NCBI GenBank assembly: GCA_033557835.1
Contig: JAWQRO010000016.1
Coordinates: 18,798 to 82,797 of the forward strand
From: Helochares maculicollis
Taxonomy: Eukaryota > Arthropoda > Insecta > Coleoptera > Hydrophilidae
Direction: 5' to 3'
DNA length: 64,000 nt
Shown here piece after piece: positions 1 to 13,372 of the stretch; position 1 is the stretch's first letter; each line of letters begins with the position of its first letter. Under the pieces are notes generated by a model. It had not been told where the DNA came from. It searched no databases and saw only the letters and a list, made by a program, of their open reading frames with translations. The translations under genes were made by a program, and so were the position numbers.

Positions 1-3000
1 TATCCACTAGTCAAAGCGAAGGAATTGATGAGCAATCTCGTAGTACTCGCAGCAGTAGCAAAACTCCTACCAATGAAGATGAGCGTGAGGAAGGCGATGG
101 TAAAATTAAGAACGAGGGAAGTGAAGAATCCAATATCAAGTCGAAACATGAAAACTTACCCGAGGCTGATGGACGAAATTTAGAATTTTCAAGCTCTTCA
201 ACTCTCTTACATTCTGCAAGTGAGTTAAAAGTTTCAGGCCATGTGCAATCTGAAAGTTCTGTAGAAAATCCTAGTCCTCTGCAATTTCCATACCGATATT
301 CTAGCTTGATAAACTCTGTAACTACATCGAGTCCATTACAATCTCCAAGTAAAAAGAGTCAACATTTCTTCAGCTTGGAAGGCGAAAAAATTGTGTTGAT
401 TACACCAGGAAACAAAGTTGCAGAAACTGATGCAAGTAGTGATACTTATATACATTCCAACGATGAATCACACCAAGATTATAACATCATTCAAAGCAAA
501 CAAATATTGGGTAACAGCAACGAAAACACCGAAAACTATATTGAAGTGAATAAACCACAAAATAATGCTGAAACGCCAAAAGAAAGTATAAAGGGGAATA
601 CAACAGTTACTTTTGACAAAATTCACCAAGGTGTCCTCGAAGATGTGAAATCAGTAGCAGCTGAGGCACGTTTAGAACAAGACGAAGCAACTCGAGAATT
701 AGTTAAGCAAAATCTTGAAACCAAAGAGTGTCAAGAAGATGTCATATGTCTAGTTGGTGAGAAATTTGTAAAAGCAGAACTTTCGCGAAAAGCTGAAACA
801 AAACCAGAAGTTGAAACGCAACCGCAAGTGAAAACATGTCCAAAAATTGAGACGTGCCAACAAGTAATAGGTGAAAATATTCTTGAAATTGGATACCAAA
901 GTCAACAGGCAGAATCACAAAGAATTGAAAGTATAGAAGAAAATCTTGAAGCTTTGACAACAGTTCAAAAAACTTCTCCTTGTAGCTCCGCTGTAACTTC
1001 CCATGACAACTCTTATAAAACTAATAAATCTGCTTTGAACTCCGCGGAATTTTCATATGCAACTAGTGGAATTCATAAAGAAACAAAACAGAAAAGCAAA
1101 GAAGATAGTTATGAAAAACCCCAGAAAAATCTTGAAGAAATTGCAACTGTTACAAATGAATCTGAAGAAATTCCTAGAAGATATAGGCACGAGTGCTTTC
1201 AAGAAACTGACAGTGCTACTTGTGAAAACGTTGCCGAAATTCAAGAACATTTGGAAATATCCCAAGAAATTTTAATACATGATCCTTTTAAAACCCCTCA
1301 AACTACTTTCAAAATGGCACAAGAAAAAACCGTTAGCGATGATTTGCACCAATTTTCTGAAGTGACAAGACAAAAGCAAGCCATAAGAAATGAAATTGAT
1401 GATATAATATCCGACGCAACAAAATCAGTAATGCGAAACCCAAAGACTTTGAGATATGAGCGCATCATTCCTATAGAACTCGAAAGCAGTACGATTAAAC
1501 AAAATGAAAGGTTTGTTCCTGTAAAACTCTTAAAAGAAAACCAGCGAGGTAGCCTCGACGAAAAAGATATTGAATACGAAGAATGTCTTATTCCACTGAA
1601 AAGGAAGGAGGAATGCTCAAGTTTGCAAAAGGATGCCTCCAATGCTAAAGATTTTTCAAGTCAAGATCAGCAACATTTTAATAGGAAAAATGTGCAATAT
1701 AAAATACCCTATACTGATTCTAAAGAACACATTTATACCAACATAGATATATCTGCTATTAAAACTACTGAGTTTAAAAAAGAACAAATAAATGCAAACG
1801 AAGGTCGATTAAACGCGCACCTAAGACAATCAAATGGAAAAAATGTAGAGAAAGAAGTCATTATCCCCATTTGTATTGAAATGCATGGTCAAGCTGAAGC
1901 TGCACTTACACCAAAAGAAATCATTCATCCAATTCAAATTGAACAACCTCCAATCAGACCAGCAAGAAAGAAACAAGGGAGAAGTACTAAAGCGCCGGAA
2001 CATATTTTATCCAAGCTCGAAGCATTCTTACTAAAATCCAATAGCCAGCTTCAAACTAACGTTTTCAAAGCAGAACAAAATCACTTTTCTCAAGAAAAAT
2101 CTGTTGCATATTTGTCCTCAACCTCGGGAGAAATAAACCAAACTGAAGTAAGAATCGTACCAATAAGTCAAGACGATGTAATAAGTCAATTGACTCCACC
2201 TCCTACCCCTGATAATACAACACCAAAAAGCGACATTTCTGAAGACCAATCCTCAAGTGAAGAACACGACGAATTCTGGAAACATGCTTCCATCTTACTA
2301 GACCATGGAAATGTGTTCCAATTACGGTGCCTTGCTAAAGATGCTCGTTTTGTCTTATTACCTCATAGTATGAAACAAAAAATCTCCAGTAAATTGCACC
2401 ATGGAAGTGAAATCGAAAATCAAACAAAATGTGACGAACTTAAACATTTCAAAAATGAAGAAATATCGGTAGCGTCTGACCAGTCTAGACGATCATTGAA
2501 ATCTACTACTCAACTTAAAGATCAACGAAATCACCCTTATGCAAATACTCAGAAACATCTACATCTTGTAGATACTCCGAAGGTCCACTGTGAACATCCA
2601 CAAGAAATACAACCTGTACCATACAAAATATCGACAGAAGAGAATAACAAAGTTTACATTGATGCCCTAAAGCATGATCAACTTACTTCCGCAGAAGCAG
2701 AAGAGTTCCTACTTAAAGACTTACAACAAGCCACCTGCTACGTAAACGCTTTAACTCCTCCTCCTCCATCTCGATCGCCCTCTATGGCGAGCGACAGCAG
2801 TAGCAGTATGGGAGCGTCACAAATCACAGTCCAATACAATCCCATGACCTCTTCTTCAATCGGTGACATAGCGTCTATTCTAAAAGAAGAAGAAAAGTCT
2901 AAACTCACACTTCCGTTGAAGAATCCGCTGCAACTCAAGGAACTCTGCCTGAAGAACCTGATGTCCCTTCCATTCGGTGCAGATATTTTAGAGGAATTGG

Positions 3001-5640
3001 CAGATGTATCCAAGAGCCTTCAGGATGTGACTTGTGCCAGCAAAGCTACCAATCAACCCATTCCGATATCCGTGCAAGCCAGTATTGTCGCTCAAAAATT
3101 ACCTGCTTTTATATCGAAACTGGAGTTGGAAAAATCTTTTAAGGAATCTAACGAAGGTTTTGATGTTCCAGTAAACGCAGTTTTATCAGGCACCATGCCT
3201 GAGTACCCAAATAATGAGACGAAGGACAGTTGGGTAGGGCTTCCTACTGAACAAGATCCTAAAGTCCTTATGTGCTTATCGCCTACTCAGAAGGAAGAAT
3301 TGGATCGAATGAAGAGAGTTCCTAAAGAAGCAGATAAACTTCTAGATCTCCATGAGAAATACTCTAACCGACGTGGTTACCATGAAGAAATCACAGAAAC
3401 CAGCACTACGGAATCGAAAACTACAAGTGATGTTACCATTTCTTCAGTCAGTAGAACTTGGGGTGATGGACAGGCGCCGTCCTCAAAAGTTTGGAATGAA
3501 GAACAGCCAAATGAAACTGGACAACCATTCTCACCAGTTAACAAAAGTTGGAACAATGGACAGCCTTCCACTTCAAAACGAAACACTTGGAGTGCTGGGC
3601 AACCACCTTCTTCAACAATCAATAACTGGAGTGATAGACAGTCACCGTTATTCCGCAGCAGTTGGAGTGATGGTAAACCGCCCTCATCAATTGAAAAAAC
3701 TTGGAATGAAAATAAAAATTCTGCAAGTTTAGAAGGAGGTACCCAGAAGCTGTTATCAATAATTAAGGAAGACCAAGCTACTGGAATCGAGAATAAAACT
3801 ACTCCTAAGCTTTTGTCTATTATTAAAGAGTCTAGTTCAAGTGTTAAAAAGCGTGAACCTACTCCGGAAGATCAATTTCTTTATTACGAAGCTCGAGATT
3901 CTAGTCGTCAAAGAACCGCTCCTCCTCCGTTCCAAAGAAGCTACAGCAGCACACTTCCTCGGGAATTAAGCCAAGCTCGTTTAAAAGCCAGGGACTTATC
4001 TGAATGGCTGCATTTGGCTCGAGAAAAAAGCACAAGTGATTCTAATTTAGCTTGGTCCGAGCCATTCCCTGACTTTAATATACGTCCGGCAGTCAGTGCT
4101 TGGCATTTAAATACTAATCCCGAACGAGAGCTGTACCACCCAGGCTTTCCCCGCCATGGATTCTCTTTGCCCTATCAGCAAAATTTCATTAATAGGCGCG
4201 CCAGTCTTCCCCAAGAATTTTTCGAGCGTCAAATGGAGTATATTCTACGGAAAGAGCAAGAAATTCAAGAAGAGCTCGATCGCCTAGAAGCGGAAAAGCG
4301 ACGACTGACCGAAATTGCTGTAAACGAAGAAATCCAGAAGCATTTCGAACCTAAACACTATGTCATTTCAAAGAAAGGAGACATTGCTTTTCACAGTGTT
4401 GCTAAAGAAGATGAAGTGATGCTAAGACCTGGAAAGGTGCAAAGATCTGATAATAATTATATACAAATGGCGCAAAAGCAAGAAGCAATGCAAAAGCCAG
4501 AAATTGCTCCCAAACCAAAAATTTTACCAAAACCTCAAATCATCCCAAAGCAAAAACAAATGCAAAAGCCTGAACTGCCTCAAAGATCACAAAGCTTAGA
4601 CATTCAGCAATGGGCTGAGATGTATGAGCCTACAGCAATAGTTCACAAGCACGAAATGTGCCACAGACCCGAAATGTATCAAACGTTTGAAACGTATGAA
4701 AAACCTGAAATGTATCAAAGAACTGAAATCTCACAAAGCTCTGAAATTTCACATACAGAATTACAAGAAATATCTGAAATGAACCAAAAAGAACTTTATC
4801 AAAAATATGAAATGCAACAAAGAGCGGAAATGCATCCCACGCCAGAAATATCGCAACAGTCAAGAATCTCACAAATGGCAGAAGCACAACAAAAAACTGA
4901 AATTTCACAACAAAATGAAACGCAACAAAAGTCGCAAACACAACAAAAAAAGCCGGAAGTGCCTCAAAGACCTAAAATGTACCAAAAACCTGAAATGCAC
5001 CAAGACGTAGAAAAGCTTCAAAGATCTACAACACATCAAAAGTTTGAAAAGCATGGAACCACAAGTGAATTTCATGACGAATCTGATGCCTCTCAAACAC
5101 CAGAAGTTCCCCCGAGACCAGAAATGCTTCAAAGACCTGAATGGTCAAAAGTACCGCAACTCAGACAAATATCTGAAATTCCACAAAAACCAGAGAGGCA
5201 AAGACCTAAATCAATGCCAATGGCACCTTCTGAATTTTTCAGGCAGCAAATGTACGATGAATATATGAATAAAATTGCAGCTAGAGAAGAGAGGAAACAT
5301 AATAAGGTTATCAAAATTTCCTCCGCTCCTCCCCATGACGAAAGTGACGAAAAACAAGAAGTTAAGCATGTTCCTGATATTGAAAACGAATTCATGTCAA
5401 AAGTGAAGCAAAGAATGGACAAATACGGCTTGAATTACGACGGAAGTGATGTGGAGTCATCTAGAGACTCAAAAACTTTGGATAGTGCCACCGATGGAGA
5501 AGATGCGTCAGACCCTGTTTTGGTCATGGACGGATCATCTTTGTTAATCGCTCCTCAACTACCCAAGCATCTCAGAGAGTTTGTGAATATTACTAGACAC
5601 GCTCAAGATGATTACGTAGATTTCGCTAATGAAACTGACG
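1..5640 (+). CDS. CAP: CAP/SORBS-family protein, giant N-terminal exon (5' end outside window)
   Basis: The frame starting at base 3 is open for 1,879 codons to a donor at 5641 (ACG|GTGAGT, phase 1). It joins the 23916 exon as G|GT (Gly), in the same phase as the alternative first exon at 16383. The product is mostly low-complexity and acidic or Gln/Lys-rich, as expected of a disordered scaffold arm. Visible pieces are: repeated R-I-I-P-I-type motifs (1452-2175); Pro-rich SH3-ligand-like stretches (PPIRPARKK near 1950, LTPPPTP near 2190, LTPPPPSRSP near 2755); a Trp repeat (3460-3720); duplicated KLLSIIKE (3747-3830); a charged helix (FFERQMEYILRKEQEIQEEL, near 4220); a Gln/Glu hexapeptide repeat (4671-4950); and a tail with KQRMDKYGLNYDGSD (near 5407). 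No folded catalytic domain is seen. Assignment to CAP rests on strand, phase and continuity, not on a recognised domain in this exon. Reading past 5640 meets a stop at 5736 and is intron. Confidence 0.75.
3460..3720 (+). repeat. Intragenic Trp repeat in the N-terminal exon
   Basis: About seven degenerate units of roughly 12-15 residues. They share a Trp followed by N/S/G-D/E/N-G/E/R-Q/K-P/S, for example WGDGQAPSS, WNEEQPNE, WNNGQPSTS, WSAGQPPSS, WSDRQSPLF and WSDGKPPSS. The units are coding and in frame. No function can be read from the sequence. Confidence 0.8.
4671..4950 (+). repeat. Coding 18-bp minisatellite: E-(M/I)-x-Q-x-x hexapeptide repeat
   Basis: Roughly fifteen consecutive units with Glu at six-residue spacing, such as EMYQRT, EISQSS, ELYQKY, EMQQRA, EMHPTP, EISQQS, EAQQKT and EISQQN. 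The nucleotide period is about 18 bp with many substitutions, so the array is old. It probably forms an extended or helical Gln/Glu-rich spacer, and its length may vary between alleles. Confidence 0.8.
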
Positions 5641-8600
5641 GTGAGTTTTTGGCGGTTTTTGTGTTTGGCTTCTGCTGTTTGTCTAAAATCTATGGCTGTT
5701 GCTGTTTGCGTCCTTTTCATAACTCATTAATGGTTTGATTAATTTTTTGATCTGTTTTAACTTAGTGAGATTTTTTTGTGTATAATATTTATTTTTGTCA
5801 AGAAAAAAATATACAAAGAACCAGTTGCACTACGATATCCACCATGTTACACACATGTATTAAAAACATAAAATAGTTTGCAATTTACGTTCTTGTTATG
5901 AAAAATATTTTGTGTATAGGTGAGTTCAACATTTTTAGATGTATATTAATAATATTATTTGTTATATAAACAAGCCCAAATGAAAACTTTTTATGGGTTT
6001 GTAGCGGTTATCTAGTCACAAACGCAAACTTAGTTTGCATAAAATAATTCTAATAATTCTACGTACAGATAATTAAAAGTGAACGAAAACTTCTAGATAA
6101 TACATTCCAATTATATTGAAGAAAAAAATTATTCGTATTTCTAACTAAAACTGTGGAAATAGTCTCTTTTTCGTGGATTGCGCTTTAGCCATATTGTCAG
6201 TCATTGATTCTGAAAAAATTCTTTCAATGTTTTTGTAATTATCTCCAACAGTGATGGCCTGTAGTCTCTGCTCTCTTTCACTACTTTATTAATAAGTTCA
6301 TTTTTTATATTTTCGAAGAGTGTACCATCTAAGTTATTTAATTTCTTATTGCAATGACATTTTCTTAATAATTTCTCCTTTATCTGTTAAAAGTATACAT
6401 ATCTAAAGTACTCTTTGCTTGTCTTTTCAATTTTTAGCATTACTACAGTTTTGTTTGTACTTTTGCTTGATGATCATAGAAGAAATGTGCTCTAATTTTT
6501 ATATATGGGAAATGAAAACATAGATCTTATTCTAAGAGGGTCCTGTTATAGTTTGATAATAATTTCATCTAAAAGGTTTCTGCTTTTTAATTGTATCACT
6601 TTAAAACTGACTTAAGTCTTTGAAAGCTCTTTAAGCGTAATATGAGTTAATCTTCACAATATTTGGACTTTCTTATCTTGATTTGTAAAATTTTTAGCCG
6701 TTGCAACTACAATTCTAAGCTTTGTATTGAAAATATCAATCAGAATAGATCATTTGGCGCAAACGCGGCTCTGTTTTTGATTTAGTTTTCTAAAGCTTCT
6801 CTTCCTTCTTTCGTCTTCAAACTATGTACGATTTATATGGAACAAAGTTGTCCACAATCATTATATTATTTTTGTTATACAGCATATAAAGTTATGTCTG
6901 TTTCTTTACTCTCACTAGATCTTTTGCTTTCTTATGTACTTTAAGAAAAGCATGCTTATTTTTTAATTCTGCATCTTCTTGCACCTTAGATATTTTTCAG
7001 TTTTGATTTTATGTTTGCTTCTGTTTTATTTTACACTGTTTTTTAATTTAATATACTTATTCAATAACTGCAAAATCTCTTGCGCTCTAGTTGTTTGAGA
7101 ATACAAGGGTTTGGTTCAACGATGATTGCTCTTTGTACTCTGTTTTAAGTAATTATTACTATCTTATTATACTCTAAGTTTTATTTAATCTTTTTTTTCA
7201 TTTCGTTTGTATATTTTTCTTAAACCTGACTTATACTCGAAATATTAAACCCGCACACTTGGACATATTATTTTAACTTCATTGGTAGATACTTTGTTTT
7301 GTTCAGTTAATATACGGTAAACGATTTGCTTCCACATTCTAGTAACTATTATATCTTTTAAAGGTTGTTAAGTATTCAAATTTCTAACAGGAAGTTGCTA
7401 AAAACTGTTAGTTATTATTACAGTATTTTTTAGCAAGAATCCTATATCTATCATTTCTTTTTCTTTGTTTTTGCTATTTCATCGAGTTTTGGCTAACAAC
7501 CTGAAGACTCTACGGCTAGCTCTAGTTTCCCTTTTTCCCTTCTGATAGCTGAATCTTCCATGACGACCAGCTTAAGAGTCAAACTATATGCTTATACACT
7601 CTTTATAATAAGCTTTCGGTCAACATCTTGGATTGCATATTCCGGAAATGAATTGGTCGTATATTTCCTGGCGGGATATACCGGTTAATCATGATTATTA
7701 CGCAAGCAAATGTGGTGTGCGTTTGGACAAATTATAATTGGGTGTCACCTTTATTCCTTACAATCCAAAACTTAAATAGACGCCCTTAATTAAATATAAG
7801 CGACAATAGCGTATTGTGTAACTATATTAACTTTAGCTTGACACTTTTGATTAAACAAAGAACGAGCCTATTTATTTTTTTTAGTAAGGATGATATCCAA
7901 ATACGAATACACTAAACATTGCCTAAAAAATACTAGAATTTGAATAAAATTTGCTGATTTATTGTAGTATATTTGTATATTTTATCTAAATCGTTTCAAT
8001 TAAAAAAATTTCATTTCTCAACTTCCGTTAATAAATTGAAAACTTTAAAAATTTAAGAATTAATCATGATTACAAAAGTGTATTATTATAAAGTTAGGTG
8101 TTCTGTCAAAGTAAACTTAATTAATTTATCATACTCATTAAGAAAACGATTATATACATATAGAGTGCATTCAATTCAAGGAGGTAATCAATCCAAATCC
8201 TCGGGGGAAATTAATTACAACTGAGTTCACATCTGGGTCAAGGATTGTTCTATGCTTGCAAATAATTTGCTGAAACCATCAAACAACTTAATAAAATGAC
8301 TGGAATCATAATTATCCAAAACCCAGCTGAATTAAAAAGGCATTGGGTGGTGACCAATGAGGAAAAACATTATAAAACACGGTGAATAAATAAACAAGTA
8401 GCCCAGAATTTAAAAATCCCAAATCATAAAATTGACTGCAAGTGCGAGCGAATTAATTCTATCATAATTCATAGCGCTGCCGCCTCGACGGCGCCATCGG
8501 AGGCCTAGCGCTGGAAATTTTATAAATTAGGAACATTATAGGAACTAATAGATAAATTACACCCCATAAAGTAGGCACCTTCGCTAAGTATCCTGAAATT

Positions 8601-11600
8601 AATGAATATTTGCCTCCAGGCGGCCATTGTTGGCTCAGTGCAGCCAAACACAATGTCAGGGTAATATATTAGGAGGAGTTATGATGCGTTTTTGGATGAA
8701 AAGTTGCCTTTATTCAACTTGACTTACAACGAATTTGGACATTTTTGAAGCAGATATCATGACATTGTCCTACTAGCCTTACTTAATCTAGTTAAAGGTT
8801 AATAATGGGAAAGTTGTTATCATTTTTTTAAAAGTAAATATTATGTGAGCTCTTATCAGTTTGCTCACCTTACGTAAATGCCTCTGGGAATGGATTTTTT
8901 TTGAATTATCAGTAAATTGATGTAATTTTAGTGCTTTACACCCGCAGCAGGTGATAGCATAAGATATTGAACGTTTATCGCAAACGTTCTCTGTGAACTA
9001 AATTGTTGGCGAAAATAACCTGGTTAAATCTTATTACTGCTGTTATCTCTATATCCTATTTTCTGTAAGAAGAGTAAATTCTTATTTTTAATCTTTTATT
9101 TGTTCCTACATTGATGAAGCTACAATATGACATAAATATTTCCGGCTTACAAATAAGTAGTCGCGAGACGGAATAACAAGAATTCAAAAGCGACTGTATA
9201 AACGATTTATACAGGCAAAGTGATTTAATCGTGAAACATTTTATGCCACTTAGACTGTAGATGATGAACAATGTTGCTATTCTGAAATCAATAATATTTA
9301 CTGTTCGAACAGAGCTTATCTAGAAGCAAGCAATGAAATAAGCTGAAATTATTTTAACATCCCCACTGTAAACAGCAATTTTAAACACAAAACCATTAAA
9401 ACTCCACTCTTTTCCGTTTCCGCAACACCAGTTGTTAGGTTTTTTTTGCCAAAGCAATAATGGTCGACGTCATTAATTTAATTCTAGTTCTTTAGAGAAA
9501 CGTAAACAGGCGTTACATTAACTAAAATCTAAAATTAAACTTTTAAAATTAGGTTAGCGACTTTAACTCCTGCACATCTCTTTATTTTCCACACCGAATG
9601 ACGATCCATTCCGCCTCTAATCCAAAATCAACACCGATGCAGCAATTCCGCCCGGTGAAAACCATGTAACAATTTATTACCCTTTTTAACGACTTTTTAA
9701 ATAACGACTTATTTTAATAATCCAACCGATTTTATTGCACCAACCGCAGTTAAAGCGCTATAAAAACAGCTTAAATCTTTACCTCTTTAAAACCTACAAG
9801 CCATAACGTGTCTTTCCCTAACATAAAATTAATTAGTTCGAGTTTCTGAAATAAAATGGTCTCCAAGAAGTTTTAGCCCGTAAGCAGTTGCAAGCAGGAA
9901 CAAATTTATCGCCTTAAGATCTAATTTACGCCTCTTTTTGATATACAAATTTATCGCTAAGGCTGAGGTCTTTTATCTTTACCCAATAATTCACGCTGGC
10001 TTCATAACCTATAAAGCTTTTGTGTTAAAATGATTTAGAGCAACGCAGGAAGGTAAAAGAAGCCCGTAGGATTAACAGGGTTCTCAGCAAGAACAGAAAT
10101 GGCACCAGAGCATCACATGCTAGCAGCTTGCTACTCGAAATTGATTCCGCTCTTGTCGTCGCTAGAGGGTTTCTGTTTTCCAGAGGTTTGTGGACTAGGG
10201 CTTGCTTAAATTGGTTAATGTGTTGCTATTAATTTGTTTGATGCTTGTTCCTTCTAACGTTTCCGTTTTCACTCCGACCATTTACTAAACTGGATACCTG
10301 CTAGGCGCTTACTAGCAGCTCACAGCATTAATACATGCCACTTCCAATTGGAATCAATAAATTATTTGAGAGGATATGTGCTGATTCAGGGCTGATTACA
10401 GAGGTTGCTTAAGTTGCGTTGCTTGTTAACTAACAAAGCATGATACATTTTCTTTCATAGTAAAGAAATTAATTATTTTAATAATACATCTGGTAACCTA
10501 TTTTTATTACTAGCATAAATATTTCCAACGTTAATTTACAATAGTCATCAAAATACATATTTTTCTGTAACTATAAATATAAAATGATATATAATGCTGA
10601 ATTGGTAGCTTTCAATTTTTTGATGCTTAAGAATATAATTGGCTATTCGTTTTATATTTATAAAAATCTAAGCAAAAAATAAATGGGCTTAATTCATAGT
10701 GTGAATCAATTATCCAGAAATAATTGTTGAATAAAAACAAGTTATCTCATCACAAAAATGGCAATTACACCACGACCTAAATCCTGGAGTTGGCAAATAA
10801 ATATTTGGCAATGACACATAGGAAGGAGTGTAATTTATGCGCCATATCCGCTTTTTAATAGTTTTGTTTTTTATTTTATTTTCTGTCTAACTCCACGAAA
10901 AGATTTATTACTCCACGACCGCGGCCCTAGGACCTAGAAAATCTATTTTAAAAGGAAAACTTAATATTGTTTCACTGTTTCATGGAATTCAGAGCGGTAA
11001 GCTTTTCAGTCCTATTTTCTCCACATCCACGCGACTGGTATTGCCTTATTGACGCCTTGAGAACACTGGATATAAAAATACTATTTTGTCACAAGTATAT
11101 CATCTTCAGGTATTTTCAATACTCTTAACAGGCATAGACTTGATCGGTAAACTGCTCGGATTTTGGTCTTGAGACTTATTTAATTTCTCGAATAAACTAT
11201 GCAAATGACAACAAAGCATATTACTTCACAGGAGGTACATAGAGAAGTGCGATATTTGTTTAAAACTCTTAATCTATCTTATGTATCAAGGTAGGGTGTT
11301 AAGTTTAGTCTCAGTTTCTTAGAATTTCTAAAAATTTAATTCATGAGCTAAATAAATGGGTTCAACCTCACTAAAGAAGGAGTGCTCTGAACCTTATTCT
11401 AAAGGAAAACTATCCTAGGATTATTAAAGCATACTTTTTTCAACGATCTGTTGCCTTGATTTTCACTTGTAAGGCTACATAAAACCGGAAGATACGCACT
11501 TTCTTTCATTTCACTTGCGTTATAAGATAATTTTAAAATTTTCTAAATAAAATGGTATTTTAAATATTCATTGATAAAATTGTTGTAAAACTTCATATAT

Positions 11601-13286
11601 AGTACTTGCTGATTTTACAATGATTTTTGCGTGTATTAACTAATCTTAAATTTACATAATTTTCAAAATGACATAGCTCTAGTGCTTAGATAAATTATTT
11701 TGAGCATTCTCAGTTGCGTTTATCGAAGATTATTATTCGAAACCCTAAACAAAATACTTGATTATAAGAAATTGTTGTAGCAGCCGTTATTATCAAGACT
11801 CATACAGTGTGGCATAGCAACTTTTATTAAATAATCTACAATTAAGTTTTTTCAAAGTCATATTCAGCACACCCTTCATATATTTTAATTAAGACTCGGT
11901 CTTAAAAAGCTATTTTTTAATAAAACAATACCCCTTGCTAAGGCTTCTAATTACACAAATCCAATTAAGTAGAAAATGTATCGAAATGTAACGAACGGAT
12001 AACTTGTGAATAAGAAAATATTTTATTTTAGACTTGACAGGAAAGGGCTTAGAATACATTTTATAAAAGGAAATTCAAACATACCTAATCGTCAAATCAA
12101 ATAAATAGTTTACTTTGTATATACTGAAAAAAATGAGTATCTAAAAACGTGAAACTACAAAATACATTTGTCATTATAAATAATCATATAATGTAAAATA
12201 ATTTTTAAATGAGCTTAATATCAGTAAAGCTAAGACCAACATACTACACTTTATTTACATTATTACTACTTTTAAAAATGAATGGTACTTTATAAAATTC
12301 TCTAAAATTTTCTAATACCAGTAAACGAAAAACCTACATTCTGTATGGCGATATTATGCAATATGTAATGAAATCCTAAATTACTCACTTTTCTAGTATT
12401 TTCTTACAACTATTTATAAATATATAGTTAAAACCGATGATCACTATTATTTTTTGCTATGAAAACTACCTAGTTTTATATTGATTAAAATATTCACTTT
12501 GTTTTAAAATTAAATGTAAACTTTCGAAATAAAACACATAAGAAACACATTGTTTAGGTCAATATAATAAAACAACACCGTGATTTTGAAAGTTTTTCTC
12601 CACAGTAAGAAATAGAGATGTCTTTGTAACGTGCGTGATAAACATATTATTCGTTGGAGTAAAATACAAGTATGACTTGTATTTAAGACATAGTTTTGAA
12701 AACATAAAAAGGACTGAAATGTATGTTAAAATACATTATTCTTGTCCAAAATGCAGCTTCATTCAGTTTTTCTGTCAATATTTATTAAAAAAGCTCTACT
12801 TAAATATAAAACTCTTTTTTCATTTTAATTAAACATGGAAACAAACTACAAGGGTATGTAAATACTTTTGGCTATATTTAAGGTATAAAATTAGTGTAGA
12901 GCGATGGTATAAAATTTGTTGATGCAGTAAAGAAACTGCATATAAGTCCTCTACAGATGAATTAAATATCTTTAATTTTACGAATATAATAAATATAGGA
13001 CTATCACAACTACAAACGTGTGAAATATTTACCCCAATAATCAGTTTGAAATATTTGAATTAAATTTTATCTAGGATATAAACTGTATTTTTGATTATTT
13101 GATCATTATAACAAATAAAAAGAGCAAATCTTGAAATGCTGGTTATGATAACGACACCAACGAGACGATATAAATTTCTTTTTTCTCCCCTAATTCACTG
13201 TAATAAAAACAACACGCATATGCGGTCTGGAATTTATCAAATCAGGAATTGTAAAACGTTTGCAAAAATTCCACTATTTCATACAA
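5641..13286 (+). other. CAP: Long CAP intron, first part
   Basis: AT-rich intronic sequence without exons that I can support. The one compositional exception is a GC-richer block at about 8470-8655, described under findings. A 36-codon ORF at 10099-10209 was considered and rejected as an exon. Confidence 0.7.
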
Positions 13287-13292
13287 TTTATT
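13287..13292 (-). terminator. Polyadenylation signal AATAAA for the nested minus-strand ORFs
   Basis: TTTATT on the plus strand gives a canonical AATAAA on the minus strand, about 80 bases after the stop of the 13373-13792 ORF. No canonical AATAAA or ATTAAA lies between the two nested ORFs, so this signal could serve both. Confidence 0.5.
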
Positions 13293-13372
13293 GCCACAAT
13301 TCAATAAATACAAAAATTAAACTACATCCAATGATATACTACAGCCAATAGAATACTACAATTAAAAAAACC

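Noticed and set aside
5641..5738. C-terminal extension of the first exon frame (hydrophobic tail ending HNSLMV)
   Set aside because: It starts exactly at a consensus GTGAGT donor whose phase fits the next exon; the composition changes to intron-like sequence.
10099..10209. 36-codon ORF beginning MAPEHHMLAACYSK as another CAP first exon
   Set aside because: The only GT sites are weak (GTTTGT, GTTTCT) and no promoter element is evident; only one is in phase 1.
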